Below, piece after piece: positions 31,793 through 40,240 of a DNA stretch of 64,000 nt. The notes beneath the pieces are model-generated. The model was not told where the DNA came from, made no database searches, and was given only the letters and a program-made list of their open reading frames with translations. The DNA lies in contig JAKSID010000009.1 in NCBI GenBank assembly GCA_024399035.1, positions 1 to 64,000 of the forward strand. Reading direction: 5' to 3'. This DNA is from Fibrobacter sp. (GTDB taxonomy: Bacteria > Fibrobacterota > Fibrobacteria > Fibrobacterales > Fibrobacteraceae). The stretch's first letter is position 1. Every line of letters starts with the position of its first letter. Position numbers and translations under genes: made by a program.

Positions 31793-31827
31793 TTTGTTGC
31801 GTTTTTTATTTTTTATAACTAACTTTA
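31793..31827 (+). promoter_or_regulatory. weak candidate promoter of the 444-residue outer-membrane protein gene
   Basis: TTTG (31793-31796) and TAACTTTA (31820-31827) are 23 bp apart, slightly longer than the preferred spacing and with one -7 mismatch. Confidence 0.3.
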
Positions 31828-31854
31828 TAGAAGAATTTTTACTAGGAGATCTAA

Positions 31855-33189
31855 ATGAATTTAAGAACAGCTGCTGCAGTTGGCGCCGCCGTAGGCGTCT
31901 TTGGCGTTGGTTCCGCATTCGCAACATTTGCACGTGTTGAATCTATGGGTAAGAACACCACTTACATCATGGATGACGTTAGCATCTTTGATAACCCGGC
32001 AAACGCAAGCTTGTACTCTAACTACTTGATTGGTGGTTTTGGCGCTTATACCAATAACGACCTCCAGGCCGGCGGCAATTTTGATCCGCAGCACCCCACT
32101 TTCGGTGGTATTTTCTCCTTGTCCTTCGGTGACGAAAACAATCCGGATCCGAAGTTTACCATTGGTGGCTTGCTGGGCCGTACTTCTGAACTTGCTGAAA
32201 AGTACATGCCGAAGATGGTTCAGATTGACGACAACAGCTATGCTGCTGTTCCCGCTACTGTGACCAACTTCGACGGCTTCCTTGGCGGCACCTTCACTAG
32301 TGGCGACGCTTGGGGCTTGCACCTTTATATTGCCCATCAGGATGGTGGCGAACTTGATTCTGCAAGCAATGCTTATCAGGTGAACAACGATGCATTTGCT
32401 TCTGTGGTAGAACTCGATGCAGGTTTGAACTTCCAGGTTGGCAGCGGTACTTCTTACGAAGCATCCGTAGGCATTGCCCGTGTGCAGTATGGCCCGGAAC
32501 ATCACAGCTTCTTTGATGACGGTAACTTCTCCTTCTTGGCTAAGGCTCGCGCATTCTTCACTCTCGATGCAATTGATGGTGAATTGATTCCGGCTGCATC
32601 TGCAAACTTCATCAATGCTCCGGGCATCAACGACAAGTCTGCTCAGGCTGGCGTTGGTATCAACGTTGCTATGGATCGTGGCTTCTTCTGGATGGGTGTT
32701 GACTTCGTCTGGAATCAGCTCAAGACTCATGACTACTTCTATGACACTGCAAAGAAGGGCTGGGTCTATGACTCTCGTTACGAAGACACCGACGATGATA
32801 TCGTTTGGGACGTTCGTCAGGACATCGGTGGCAAGATCAGCTTCGGCATCGAACGTAACATCTGGTGGGACTGGTTCGTGATTCGCGTTGGCGGTCAGAA
32901 GTCTATCCTCTACACCAGCTGCGATGTGAAGAAGTCCAGCCACGGTGTGAACTCCGACGGCAAGTATCCGGATAACCGCTATGGCAAGTGCAAGGCTGAT
33001 GGTAATTTCTTCTCTACCAATCCGCTTGCTGACGGCTCTAGCGACGACCACGTTGGCTTCGGCTTCGGCATCAACATCGAAGAACGTTTGAAGATCGACG
33101 TTACCGTTGCAGAAGACCTGCTGTTCCGCAACCCGTTCCAGGGTGAAGGCCGTATCTTCTCTCGCCTCGACGCAACTTACTCCTTCTAA
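31855..33189 (+). CDS. probable outer-membrane beta-barrel protein (PorV/FadL-like style)
   Basis: A 444-residue exported protein. A signal peptide (about 1-23, GSAFA) is followed by an early DNPANASLYSNY segment of the kind seen at the start of PorV/FadL-type barrels. Regular alternating strands rich in G, F, W and Y then run to the C-terminal aromatic end (RLDATYSF), the usual last-strand signature of outer-membrane barrels. Several Asp/Asn-rich loops and a C-x-D cysteine pair lie near residue 360. CTAGGAG precedes ATG 31855. It is set apart from the upstream block by a terminator. The cargo or partner is unknown. Confidence 0.75.
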   Translation: MNLRTAAAVGAAVGVFGVGSAFATFARVESMGKNTTYIMDDVSIFDNPANASLYSNYLIGGFGAYTNNDLQAGGNFDPQHPTFGGIFSLSFGDENNPDPKFTIGGLLGRTSELAEKYMPKMVQIDDNSYAAVPATVTNFDGFLGGTFTSGDAWGLHLYIAHQDGGELDSASNAYQVNNDAFASVVELDAGLNFQVGSGTSYEASVGIARVQYGPEHHSFFDDGNFSFLAKARAFFTLDAIDGELIPAASANFINAPGINDKSAQAGVGINVAMDRGFFWMGVDFVWNQLKTHDYFYDTAKKGWVYDSRYEDTDDDIVWDVRQDIGGKISFGIERNIWWDWFVIRVGGQKSILYTSCDVKKSSHGVNSDGKYPDNRYGKCKADGNFFSTNPLADGSSDDHVGFGFGINIEERLKIDVTVAEDLLFRNPFQGEGRIFSRLDATYSF

Positions 33190-33215
33190 TCAACGATTAG
33201 TAAAAGTTTGAAAAG

Positions 33216-33243
33216 GACCCGCTATTCGGCGGGTCTTTTTTTT
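33216..33243 (+). terminator. intrinsic terminator
   Basis: GACCCGC (33216-33222) pairs with GCGGGTC (33229-33235) and is followed by eight T residues. Confidence 0.85.
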
Positions 33244-33248
33244 ATTTT

Positions 33249-33635
33249 ATGGGTATGAAGAAATTAATCCTTGCTTTATTTGTTGTCGCATCTTTGTTCT
33301 TGCTGATGGGCTGCTCCGAATCTACGGATAGGATTGAGAACAAATTAACGCCTTACCTGCAAGAGGACTTGAAGTTCATGGTGGCAGAAACCATGCGTAC
33401 TTCCAACAACGACAGGGCCGCAATTCTTGATACACCGTATTATCGCGTCAAGGATTTCCGCTTGTTTGAAGGTGCGGAGTCTCGCATTTATGCGGCCTAT
33501 GCCGAAGTTGATTTCTTTATCTTCAAGGACATCGCCATGCACGAGAAGCGTAAGTACCGTTACGATGTTCACGGCCGTCATTGGGACCGTTATTTGAAAA
33601 CGTTAAAATTCGGTAAAGATACGATTCCGCAGTAA
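33249..33635 (+). CDS. small lipoprotein of unknown function
   Basis: A 128-residue protein with a lipoprotein signal ending LLMGC (cysteine 24), then a soluble mixed alpha/beta domain (VKDFRLFEGAESRIYAAYAE, KRKYRYDVHGRHWDRYLK). ATG 33249 is the first start; ATG 33255 (MKKLIL) would also work. It sits directly after a terminator and 67 bp before mreB, with no clear Shine-Dalgarno. I do not recognise the family. Confidence 0.7.
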   Translation: MGMKKLILALFVVASLFLLMGCSESTDRIENKLTPYLQEDLKFMVAETMRTSNNDRAAILDTPYYRVKDFRLFEGAESRIYAAYAEVDFFIFKDIAMHEKRKYRYDVHGRHWDRYLKTLKFGKDTIPQ

Positions 33636-33702
33636 ACTCTTTTGTAGTAAATAATTATATTTCTAGCGGTTAGTTTCATTTTTTCAAAAAAGGACGAGTC
33701 CC

Positions 33703-34725
33703 TTGTTTGGTCTTTTTTCTTGCGACATTGGTATTGATCTTGGCACTGCAAACACCTTGGTACACGTTGCAGGTCAGGGTATTGTAATTAACGAACCCAC
33801 CGTGATTGCTGTTGACAGCAAGAACAACCGCGTTTCTGCTATCGGCTTCGAAGCAAAGAAGATGCTCGGCCGTACTCCTGGCGAAAGCCGCGCTGTGCGC
33901 CCTATGCGCGATGGTGTGATTGCCGATTTCGAACTGGTTGAAAATCTCCTCCAGACTTTCATCAAGCGCGTTCAGAAGTACCCGCTGTGGATGGTAAAGC
34001 CCCGCGTTGTGGTTGGCGTACCTTCTGGTATTACCGAAGTGGAAAAGCGCGCTGTGATCGACGCTGCAAAGCAGGCTGGCGCTAAGGAAGTTCACCTGGT
34101 TCACGAACCTATGGCTGCCGCTATCGGCATGGGCATTCCTGTAGAAGACCCCGTAGGTAACATGATTGTTGATATTGGCGGTGGTACTTCCGACATCGCT
34201 GTGATCGCTTTGAACGGCACCGTTTGTAACGCTTCTGTACGCGTTGGCGGCGATGAAATGGACGAAGCTATTGTCCGCTACCTTCGCACCATGTACAACC
34301 TTTGCGTTGGCGAAAGCACTGCAGAACAGATCAAGATGCAGATTGGCTCCGCTAGCCCCCTGGAAGAAGAACTGACCATGGAAGTCAAGGGCCACGACTT
34401 TATCGCCGGCATGCCCCGCACCATGACCATCAACAGCGCAGAAATCCGCGAAGCCCTCAACGAACCTGTAACCGCAATTGTCGAAGCTGTTAAGCAGGCT
34501 CTGAGCATTACTCCGCCGGAACTTTCCGCTGATATCTATGACAAGGGCATTATCATGACTGGTGGTGGTTCTCAGCTCCGCGGCTTTGACGAACGTATCC
34601 GTCAGGAAACCGGCCTTTCTGTGAACGTTATTGACGAAGCTTTGATCTGCGTCTGCAAGGGTGCTGCTCGCATTCTCGAAGACTTGGACAAGTATCGCCC
34701 GGTTTTGATCGCCTCCTCCAACTAA
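33703..34725 (+). CDS. mreB: rod shape-determining protein MreB
   Basis: Bacterial actin that organises the elongation machinery along the inner membrane. The 340-residue product begins near FSCDIGIDLGTANTLV (phosphate-1 loop) and contains GEPMAA-type HEPMAAAIG, the DIGGGTSDIAVI phosphate-2 loop and the MTGGGSQLRG adenosine motif, all intact. The start is TTG 33703, preceded by AAAAAGGACGAG; no ATG lies at a sensible position. It heads the operon mreB-mreC-mreD-mrdA-rodA. Confidence 0.96.
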   Translation: MFGLFSCDIGIDLGTANTLVHVAGQGIVINEPTVIAVDSKNNRVSAIGFEAKKMLGRTPGESRAVRPMRDGVIADFELVENLLQTFIKRVQKYPLWMVKPRVVVGVPSGITEVEKRAVIDAAKQAGAKEVHLVHEPMAAAIGMGIPVEDPVGNMIVDIGGGTSDIAVIALNGTVCNASVRVGGDEMDEAIVRYLRTMYNLCVGESTAEQIKMQIGSASPLEEELTMEVKGHDFIAGMPRTMTINSAEIREALNEPVTAIVEAVKQALSITPPELSADIYDKGIIMTGGGSQLRGFDERIRQETGLSVNVIDEALICVCKGAARILEDLDKYRPVLIASSN

Positions 34726-34742
34726 CCCACATTTGAAGTTCG

Positions 34743-35570
34743 ATGTTTAGGGCTTTCCGCTTTATAGTCGACTTGTTTACTCAAAGGCATGGCGTTGTCG
34801 CTTTTGCCTTTTTTCTGCTGTTAGGCTTGCTGATGCGCCAGGCGCCCACTACGGTGCGCCAAGGCGTTGTGGCTACTGCCTTGGGCACGGTTTTCTATCC
34901 GGCGCAGCTTGTTGCTACGTCCTTGAATACTTTCCGTGCGGTGGCCGATGAAAACGAACAGCTGAAAGAGGAAAACGCACGTTTGCGTCAGGAAACCTAC
35001 CACGCCCGCGAAGGCTTGCAGGAATTGGCAAGACTGCACACGCTAGTCCGTTTTGATGACAAGTGGGACTTTCCTATCGTGACCGCTCGCGTTGTGGGCC
35101 ACAATCCTGGCCGTTTCCTTACCACGCTGGTGATCAACCGCGGTACTTATCACGGCGTTCAAGAAGACATGCCTGTGTTCTCTATGAACGGCCTTGTGGG
35201 TAAGATCACCAAGGCTGCCATGACTCATTCCCGAGTGCAGTTGCTTGTGGATCCGAACTTGAAACTTTCCGTGATGGAACGCCGCACCCGCGTTGTGGGC
35301 TTCTTGGAATCTATGGACGGTCATATGCTGACTGCCATGGTGCCGACTCACGCTGGTATCCAGGTTGGCGACACTCTGGTGACTTCGGGCTTGGGCGGTA
35401 TTTTCCCCAAGGGCATTCCTGTGGGAACTGTAAAGAATGTGCGTAAGTCCGACTTGGATGTGATGCGCTTGATGGACGTTGCTCCGTTTCAGGAATTCTC
35501 GATTCTCGAAGAAGTCTTTGTGATGGAGAAGGAACCTGACTGGGTCATTCAGGAGTTGCTTGATGAGTAA
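34743..35570 (+). CDS. mreC: rod shape-determining protein MreC
   Basis: Bitopic inner-membrane protein of the elongasome. The 275-residue product has one membrane helix (about 17-33), a coiled coil (about 60-95, ADENEQLKEENARLRQET), and the two-barrel periplasmic domain typical of MreC with VVGHNPGRFLTTLVINRG and VMERRTRVVGFLES. The C-terminus is short and overlaps mreD by 8 nt. It contacts PBP2 and MreD in known systems. Confidence 0.94.
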   Translation: MFRAFRFIVDLFTQRHGVVAFAFFLLLGLLMRQAPTTVRQGVVATALGTVFYPAQLVATSLNTFRAVADENEQLKEENARLRQETYHAREGLQELARLHTLVRFDDKWDFPIVTARVVGHNPGRFLTTLVINRGTYHGVQEDMPVFSMNGLVGKITKAAMTHSRVQLLVDPNLKLSVMERRTRVVGFLESMDGHMLTAMVPTHAGIQVGDTLVTSGLGGIFPKGIPVGTVKNVRKSDLDVMRLMDVAPFQEFSILEEVFVMEKEPDWVIQELLDE

Positions 35571-36051
35571 TTTGAAATGGCTTAAGTTTTTGATTCTGTT
35601 TGTACTGACCTTCGCCCTGCAGGTTTCTGTGGCGGAGTGGCTGAAGATCTTTGGCATCGGCCCTAATTTGGTTGTAATCTTCGTCGTGGCTGTGGCTATT
35701 AAGTGTGGCCCTGCTGCAGGTTGCTTCTGGGGCTTTTTGGCGGGCTTTGCGCAGGACGTGTATGCGCCTGTGGAATGGCTGGGTGCGTTCTCTATTTCTA
35801 TGACTGTGCTCGGCTTTGTGGTGGGCCAGTTAGAAGAACGTTTCTTGACTTTGAACTTGCCTGCTAAGGTGGGCGTTCTTGGATTTGGTTTCTTTGTCTG
35901 TGATATGATCTACTTTGGTATTACGGGCCTTTCCAAGGAAATCATTACCAACTTGTTCTTGACGCAGACTTTGCCTGAAAGCATCTACACCATGTTCGTT
36001 GGTGGTATCATCTTCTATCTGGATTTCGGAAAAAAGAAGAAGCATGCTTAA
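35563..36051 (+). CDS. mreD: rod shape-determining protein MreD
   Basis: A 162-residue polytopic membrane protein with five or six predicted helices and the MreD-style N-terminus (LKFLILFVLTFALQVSVAEW) and middle segment GFLAGFAQDVYAP. ATG 35563 overlaps the mreC stop by 8 nt; a TTG one codon earlier is less likely. Its own end overlaps the next start by 8 nt, a repeated coupling pattern in this operon. Confidence 0.9.
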   Translation: MSNLKWLKFLILFVLTFALQVSVAEWLKIFGIGPNLVVIFVVAVAIKCGPAAGCFWGFLAGFAQDVYAPVEWLGAFSISMTVLGFVVGQLEERFLTLNLPAKVGVLGFGFFVCDMIYFGITGLSKEIITNLFLTQTLPESIYTMFVGGIIFYLDFGKKKKHA

Positions 36052-37957
36052 TTTTTCCACGGACAATGAAGCTCAGCAAACAAGAAACTGGCACGTCCTG
36101 ATTTTTTTGGCAGGCGTTGCTCTGCTGTTTGGCATTTTGCTGCTGCGTCTTTTTTCGTTGCAGTACACTCACTATGACGAGAACTTGCAGCGCTCCGACA
36201 ACAACCGAATTCGTAAGGTAGAACTGATCGCTGAACGCGGTTACATTTATGACCGCAACGGTGAAATTCTGGTGCGCAATCGCCCCTCTTACCAGATTGC
36301 AATTCAGGCCACCAGCCTGCCTCGCAAAAAGGCGGAGCGCGATACGGTGTTCAACAGATTGCTCCAGATTCGTGATACACATGGTGCGCGTCTGTTTGAC
36401 TCGCTCTCGTTGGATACGGCATTCCAGCGTTCCCGCTGGATCAAGACCCGCCCCATTCGCTTGCTTGAAGACGCAGCACCGGAACAGATTGCGGTAATCG
36501 AAGAACATTCCTCGGAATTGCCCGGTGTGATTACCATGATCGAATCTCGCCGCGAATATCCCTACGGAACGCTTGCTTCTCATGTGCTTGGATATACCAG
36601 TGAAATTTCTGAAGAACAGTTGAAGCTGCCGGAGTTTGCAGATTACTCCCAGCGTGATCGTGTGGGCCAGAAAGGATTGGAGCAGGGTTACGACAAGGAG
36701 TTCCGCGGTAAGAACGGAATGAAGCTTGTGGAAGTGAACGCCTCTGGCCGTGAAGTGGGCCAGGTTTCTGGCGTAGAAGGTACCGATCCTATTCCTGGCT
36801 TGCACTTGGTTTCTACCATCGACTTGGAATTGCAGAAGGTCGCCGAAGAAGCTATCCCGGATAGTGCCAAGGGCGCCCTGGTTGCTCTTGATCCTAACAC
36901 GGGTGAAATTCTTGCCATGGTCAGCTCTCCGCGACTGGACCCCAACATTTTCTCATTGAAGCGCCGCGAACGTAACAAGGGCTGGGCCCAGGTTGCTTTG
37001 GACTCCATGCGTCCGCTTACAAACCGCGCTATCTCTGGAACTTATCCGCCGGCTTCTATCTTTAAGCTGGTGACTGCTGGCGCAGGACTTGAAAACGGTA
37101 TTCTTTCTGAAAACAAGTATTATCCCAAGCCGTGTACGGGCGGCTATCAGTATGGTTCTCGTTACCAGAAGTGCTGGGGTACTCACGGCAACCTGAATGT
37201 GGTGAACGCCATTCGACTTTCTTGCGACGTGTTCTTCTACCAGGCCGGCCTTGATATTGACATGGCTCGCATTAACGAGTTCGGCCGTCGCTTTGGTTTA
37301 GGCGAGGAGCCTCTGGGTATCGACATTCCTGGCGAAAAGGCCGGCTGGCTTCCGGATTCCGTTTCCTTTAACGAACGAAAGAAGCACTTGGGCTGGCGCT
37401 GGGCCCGCGGCTTGATTCTGAACTTGTCCATTGGCCAGGGCCAGATTGTGACTCCGTTGCAGCAGGCGACCTTGATTGGCTCCCTTGCAACGAACAAGGG
37501 TGTTTACCGCCCACACTTTATGAAGGAACTTCGTGATTCCCAGGGTAATGTGGTTCGCCGTTATGAACCCGAGATTATTCGTCAGGGAAAGATGAAGCCC
37601 TACACTCATCGTGTTCTTCTTGCTGCTATGGATTCCGTGGTGAACCATCCGGGTGGTACAGGTAAGCGCGGTGCAATTCCTGGCATTCGCGTTGGTGCAA
37701 AGACTGGTTCCGGCGAATGGAAGAAGGGCGAGAAGACTCACGCCTGGTATGCTGCCGTAGCTCCACTTGAAAAACCTGAAATCGCAGTGGCTGTGATTAT
37801 GGAAGCTGCAGGCGGTGGCGGTGCTGTTTCTGGCCCCATTGCCAAGAAGGTGATGATGGCATACTTCGAAGCAAAGAAAAAACTTGAGAATCCGGAAGCT
37901 GGTTCCGCAGAATCTGATGAGACGGGCGGCGTCGCGAAAAAGAAGGAGGGAGAATGA
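36044..37957 (+). CDS. mrdA: peptidoglycan transpeptidase PBP2
   Basis: Class B penicillin-binding protein that crosslinks peptidoglycan during elongation with RodA. The 637-residue protein has an N-terminal membrane anchor (about 15-38), the non-catalytic dimerisation region with GYIYDRNGEILVRN, and a transpeptidase domain with the nucleophile motif S-I-F-K in PASIFK, the S-C-D motif in LSCDVFFY and the K-T-G motif in GAKTGSGEW. ATG 36044 overlaps the mreD stop by 8 nt and is preferred over the upstream GTG frame. Confidence 0.95.
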   Translation: MLNFSTDNEAQQTRNWHVLIFLAGVALLFGILLLRLFSLQYTHYDENLQRSDNNRIRKVELIAERGYIYDRNGEILVRNRPSYQIAIQATSLPRKKAERDTVFNRLLQIRDTHGARLFDSLSLDTAFQRSRWIKTRPIRLLEDAAPEQIAVIEEHSSELPGVITMIESRREYPYGTLASHVLGYTSEISEEQLKLPEFADYSQRDRVGQKGLEQGYDKEFRGKNGMKLVEVNASGREVGQVSGVEGTDPIPGLHLVSTIDLELQKVAEEAIPDSAKGALVALDPNTGEILAMVSSPRLDPNIFSLKRRERNKGWAQVALDSMRPLTNRAISGTYPPASIFKLVTAGAGLENGILSENKYYPKPCTGGYQYGSRYQKCWGTHGNLNVVNAIRLSCDVFFYQAGLDIDMARINEFGRRFGLGEEPLGIDIPGEKAGWLPDSVSFNERKKHLGWRWARGLILNLSIGQGQIVTPLQQATLIGSLATNKGVYRPHFMKELRDSQGNVVRRYEPEIIRQGKMKPYTHRVLLAAMDSVVNHPGGTGKRGAIPGIRVGAKTGSGEWKKGEKTHAWYAAVAPLEKPEIAVAVIMEAAGGGGAVSGPIAKKVMMAYFEAKKKLENPEAGSAESDETGGVAKKKEGE

Positions 37958-39210
37958 GTTCGGGAAAGTTCTTGTCTCATACCTTTAGGTTTGACGGATT
38001 CTTCATAGGCCTTGTAATCGCCTTGATGGCTTGCGGTATTACACTGGTTTACTCCGCTACCGTATCCGACGAAATTCCTGTTTTCGATACCTTCTGGTTT
38101 AAGCAGATAACCTATTTCCTTTTTGGCTTGGGCTTAGCGGCCGCATTGACCTTTGTGCGAATCGACTGGCTGAAGAGAGCTGCGATTCCTTTGTATGGTG
38201 TGTCCCTAGTGCTGCTTGTGGTAGTGCTGTTCTTCGCAGGTGATGTGGTGAAGGGCGCAGGCCGTTGGATTGACCTTGGCTTTTTCAAGTTGCAACCTTC
38301 TGAATTTGCAAAGATCGCCTACTTGCTAATCATTTCGTACTGGCTTTCGGAACATCCGGTGAACCTGGCCAAGGTAAAGACTTTCGCGGTGCCCTTTGTC
38401 TTGTTCATTGTTCCCTTCGGCTTGGTTTTGAAGCAACCGGACTTGAGTACCGCATTGGTGTTTATTGCGGTGACCATGGTGGCGTTCTTTTTTGCAGGCC
38501 TATCCGTGGCGGACATGTTCCTGATTATAAGCCCTGTCTGTTCCGTACTTTTCTCCCATTCCCAGTCTATTGAATACCAGGTTCTGTGGGGATTGCTGAT
38601 TTGCGCCGTGGTGGTTACCCTTTTTCGCCGTCGACTGCCTAAAGTTCTTTCGGGCTTTTTCCTGCTTACCAATATCCTGGCGGGTTATGCAAGTTCCATG
38701 GTGTGGAATATGCTGGAACCTCACCAGCAGAAGCGCGTGAACACCTTCCTTGACCCGATGAGCGACCCTCTGGGCGATGGTTACCAGGTGCTTCAATCCA
38801 TGACCGCAATCGGTAGTGGTGGTCTTACTGGCAAGGGCTTCGGTAATGGAACCCAGACGAATCTGGCTTTCTTGCCCGAAGAACATACGGACTTTATCTT
38901 TAGCGTGCTGGGTGAACAGTTCGGCTTTGCTGGTTGCGCTGTTGTGCTGGTTCTTTATGCCTTGTTCCTGTGGCGTGCAACGTCTATTAGCAAGTTGACT
39001 TCGGATTCCTTTGTGACCTTGATGGTCATGGGTGCCTCTACTATTTTCTTGTTCCATATTCTGGTGAACATTGCTATGACTATTGGCCTGATGCCTGTGA
39101 CAGGTTTGCCGCTGCCTTTCTTGTCTTACGGTGGATCTTTCGCCTTGACCTGCTCTGTGCTTGTGGGTTTCTTGGTATGCCTGCGTTACCAGAGCAGTCG
39201 ACGTATGTAA
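37954..39210 (+). CDS. rodA: SEDS peptidoglycan polymerase RodA
   Basis: Glycosyltransferase of the SEDS family that polymerises lipid II with PBP2. The 418-residue protein has about ten membrane helices. The family motifs are present: GAGRWIDLGFFKLQPSEFAK, LKQPDLSTALVF, GNGTQTNLAFLPEEHTDFIF (catalytic-loop aspartate) and GLPLPFLSYGGS. It overlaps mrdA by four bases (ATGA) and is the last gene before a terminator. Confidence 0.95.
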   Translation: MSSGKFLSHTFRFDGFFIGLVIALMACGITLVYSATVSDEIPVFDTFWFKQITYFLFGLGLAAALTFVRIDWLKRAAIPLYGVSLVLLVVVLFFAGDVVKGAGRWIDLGFFKLQPSEFAKIAYLLIISYWLSEHPVNLAKVKTFAVPFVLFIVPFGLVLKQPDLSTALVFIAVTMVAFFFAGLSVADMFLIISPVCSVLFSHSQSIEYQVLWGLLICAVVVTLFRRRLPKVLSGFFLLTNILAGYASSMVWNMLEPHQQKRVNTFLDPMSDPLGDGYQVLQSMTAIGSGGLTGKGFGNGTQTNLAFLPEEHTDFIFSVLGEQFGFAGCAVVLVLYALFLWRATSISKLTSDSFVTLMVMGASTIFLFHILVNIAMTIGLMPVTGLPLPFLSYGGSFALTCSVLVGFLVCLRYQSSRRM

Positions 39211-39243
39211 TTTTTTCAAAAAAGTCGGTACAATTTTTCTGAA

Positions 39244-39275
39244 AAAAGCGTGTCTATAGAAGGCATGCTTTTTTT
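39244..39275 (+). terminator. terminator of the mre-mrd-rod operon
   Basis: AAAAAGCGTGTC and GGCATGCTTTTT pair around TATAGAA (two G-U pairs) and are followed by a T-run. Confidence 0.8.
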
Positions 39276-39289
39276 ATGGATTATACAGA

Positions 39290-40015
39290 ATGGATATTGT
39301 TCAGACCTTTGAAAATTTTGTTTTTGGGATGGAGTGCCTGGGCTGTGGCGCTCCGGATGTTCAACTGGACCCTTGGCTTTGCCCCACCTGCAGGGCGGAG
39401 CTTAAGGGCTTGGCGCAGTCGGCCATGTTCCCGGGGGAGGACGTGTTCTGCCTTTACCCTATGCGGCCGTTGACCAGGAATCTGATTCATTCGTTGAAGT
39501 ATAGGACTATTCCCGGTATGGCTACATACCTGGTGAAGCGCTCTTCGGCGGTGCGGGGCGCCCAGGTCGGGCAGATGCTGTCGATGCTGTCTCAGCCGCT
39601 GTTTTTTGTACCGGTGCCCCTCCATAGGGCCCGATACAGGGAACGCGGCTACAATCAGGCGGAAAAGATCGCCGCGGCGCTGGCCACGGTGACCGGCGGT
39701 AAGGTGTGCCGCTGGCTTAGACGTAGAAAGTTCATTGTGTCGCAGACGAAGCTTTCTAGGGAGGACCGCGAGCTGAATGTGGCCGGGGCGTTCGAGGCGA
39801 ACCTCCCGCGGGAACTTCCGGCGCAGGGAACGGTTGTGGTGGTGGATGACGTTTATACCACCGGCGCCACCACCAACTCCTGCCTGGGGGCCTTTGGAAG
39901 GAATTTCCCACTGCCACTGAAGGTCTGCACCCTATTGTTCGAGGAACCGGTTACGGCGGTGGCTGATTTTGCTGCAGATTGCAAGACGGAGTGGGACTCC
40001 GGCGAACGTGGCTAG
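39290..40015 (+). CDS. comF: ComF-family phosphoribosyltransferase-like protein
   Basis: A 241-residue ComF/GntX-type protein. An N-terminal zinc-finger-like pair C17-x2-C20 and C31-x2-C34 precedes a type I phosphoribosyltransferase domain with PVPLHRARYRERGYNQAE and the PRPP loop VVVVDDVYTTGATTNS. Homologues are linked to DNA uptake in some bacteria, but biochemical function is not settled. Base composition and codon use (AGG arginine, GGG-rich) differ visibly from the neighbours, which may reflect low expression. ATG 39290 lacks a clear ribosome site. The C-terminal 20 residues are unlike other ComF proteins. Confidence 0.85.
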   Translation: MDIVQTFENFVFGMECLGCGAPDVQLDPWLCPTCRAELKGLAQSAMFPGEDVFCLYPMRPLTRNLIHSLKYRTIPGMATYLVKRSSAVRGAQVGQMLSMLSQPLFFVPVPLHRARYRERGYNQAEKIAAALATVTGGKVCRWLRRRKFIVSQTKLSREDRELNVAGAFEANLPRELPAQGTVVVVDDVYTTGATTNSCLGAFGRNFPLPLKVCTLLFEEPVTAVADFAADCKTEWDSGERG

Positions 40016-40046
40016 AATTGCCCTTTAAAACGCTCCTAAAACGCAA

Positions 40047-40070
40047 AAAAGGACCTAAGAAGGTCCTTTT
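40047..40070. terminator. bidirectional terminator between comF and tRNA-Ser
   Basis: AAAAGGACCT (40047-40056) pairs with AGGTCCTTTT (40061-40070) around TAAGA. It would end both comF and the minus-strand tRNA. Confidence 0.85.
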
Positions 40071-40072
40071 CG

Positions 40073-40153
40073 CGGAGGAAGAGGGACTCGAACCCCCAAG
40101 CCTTACGGCGGCGGTTTTCAAGACCGCTGACTTACCAATTAGCCTATTCCTCC
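40073..40153 (-). tRNA. tRNA-Ser (anticodon TGA)
   Basis: Class II cloverleaf on the minus strand. Acceptor GGAGGAA/TTCCTCC is fully paired, the anticodon stem GCGGT/ACCGC encloses loop CTTGAAA (TGA), the variable arm has GCC-GTAA-GGC, and the T arm is GGGGG/CCCTC. Discriminator is G, as for serine tRNAs. No CCA is encoded. Confidence 0.93.
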
Positions 40154-40240
40154 AGGGGTGGGCAAAGGATAGAAAAATTTGGGTGTTTCCGTCAACAATT
40201 CCTGTGATTATTTGAAAATCTTTAGCTATTTTTACATCGT

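Noticed and set aside
39276..39473. Plus-strand frame overlapping the comF start
   Set aside because: Different frame with no recognisable protein; comF at 39290 has zinc-finger and PRPP motifs.
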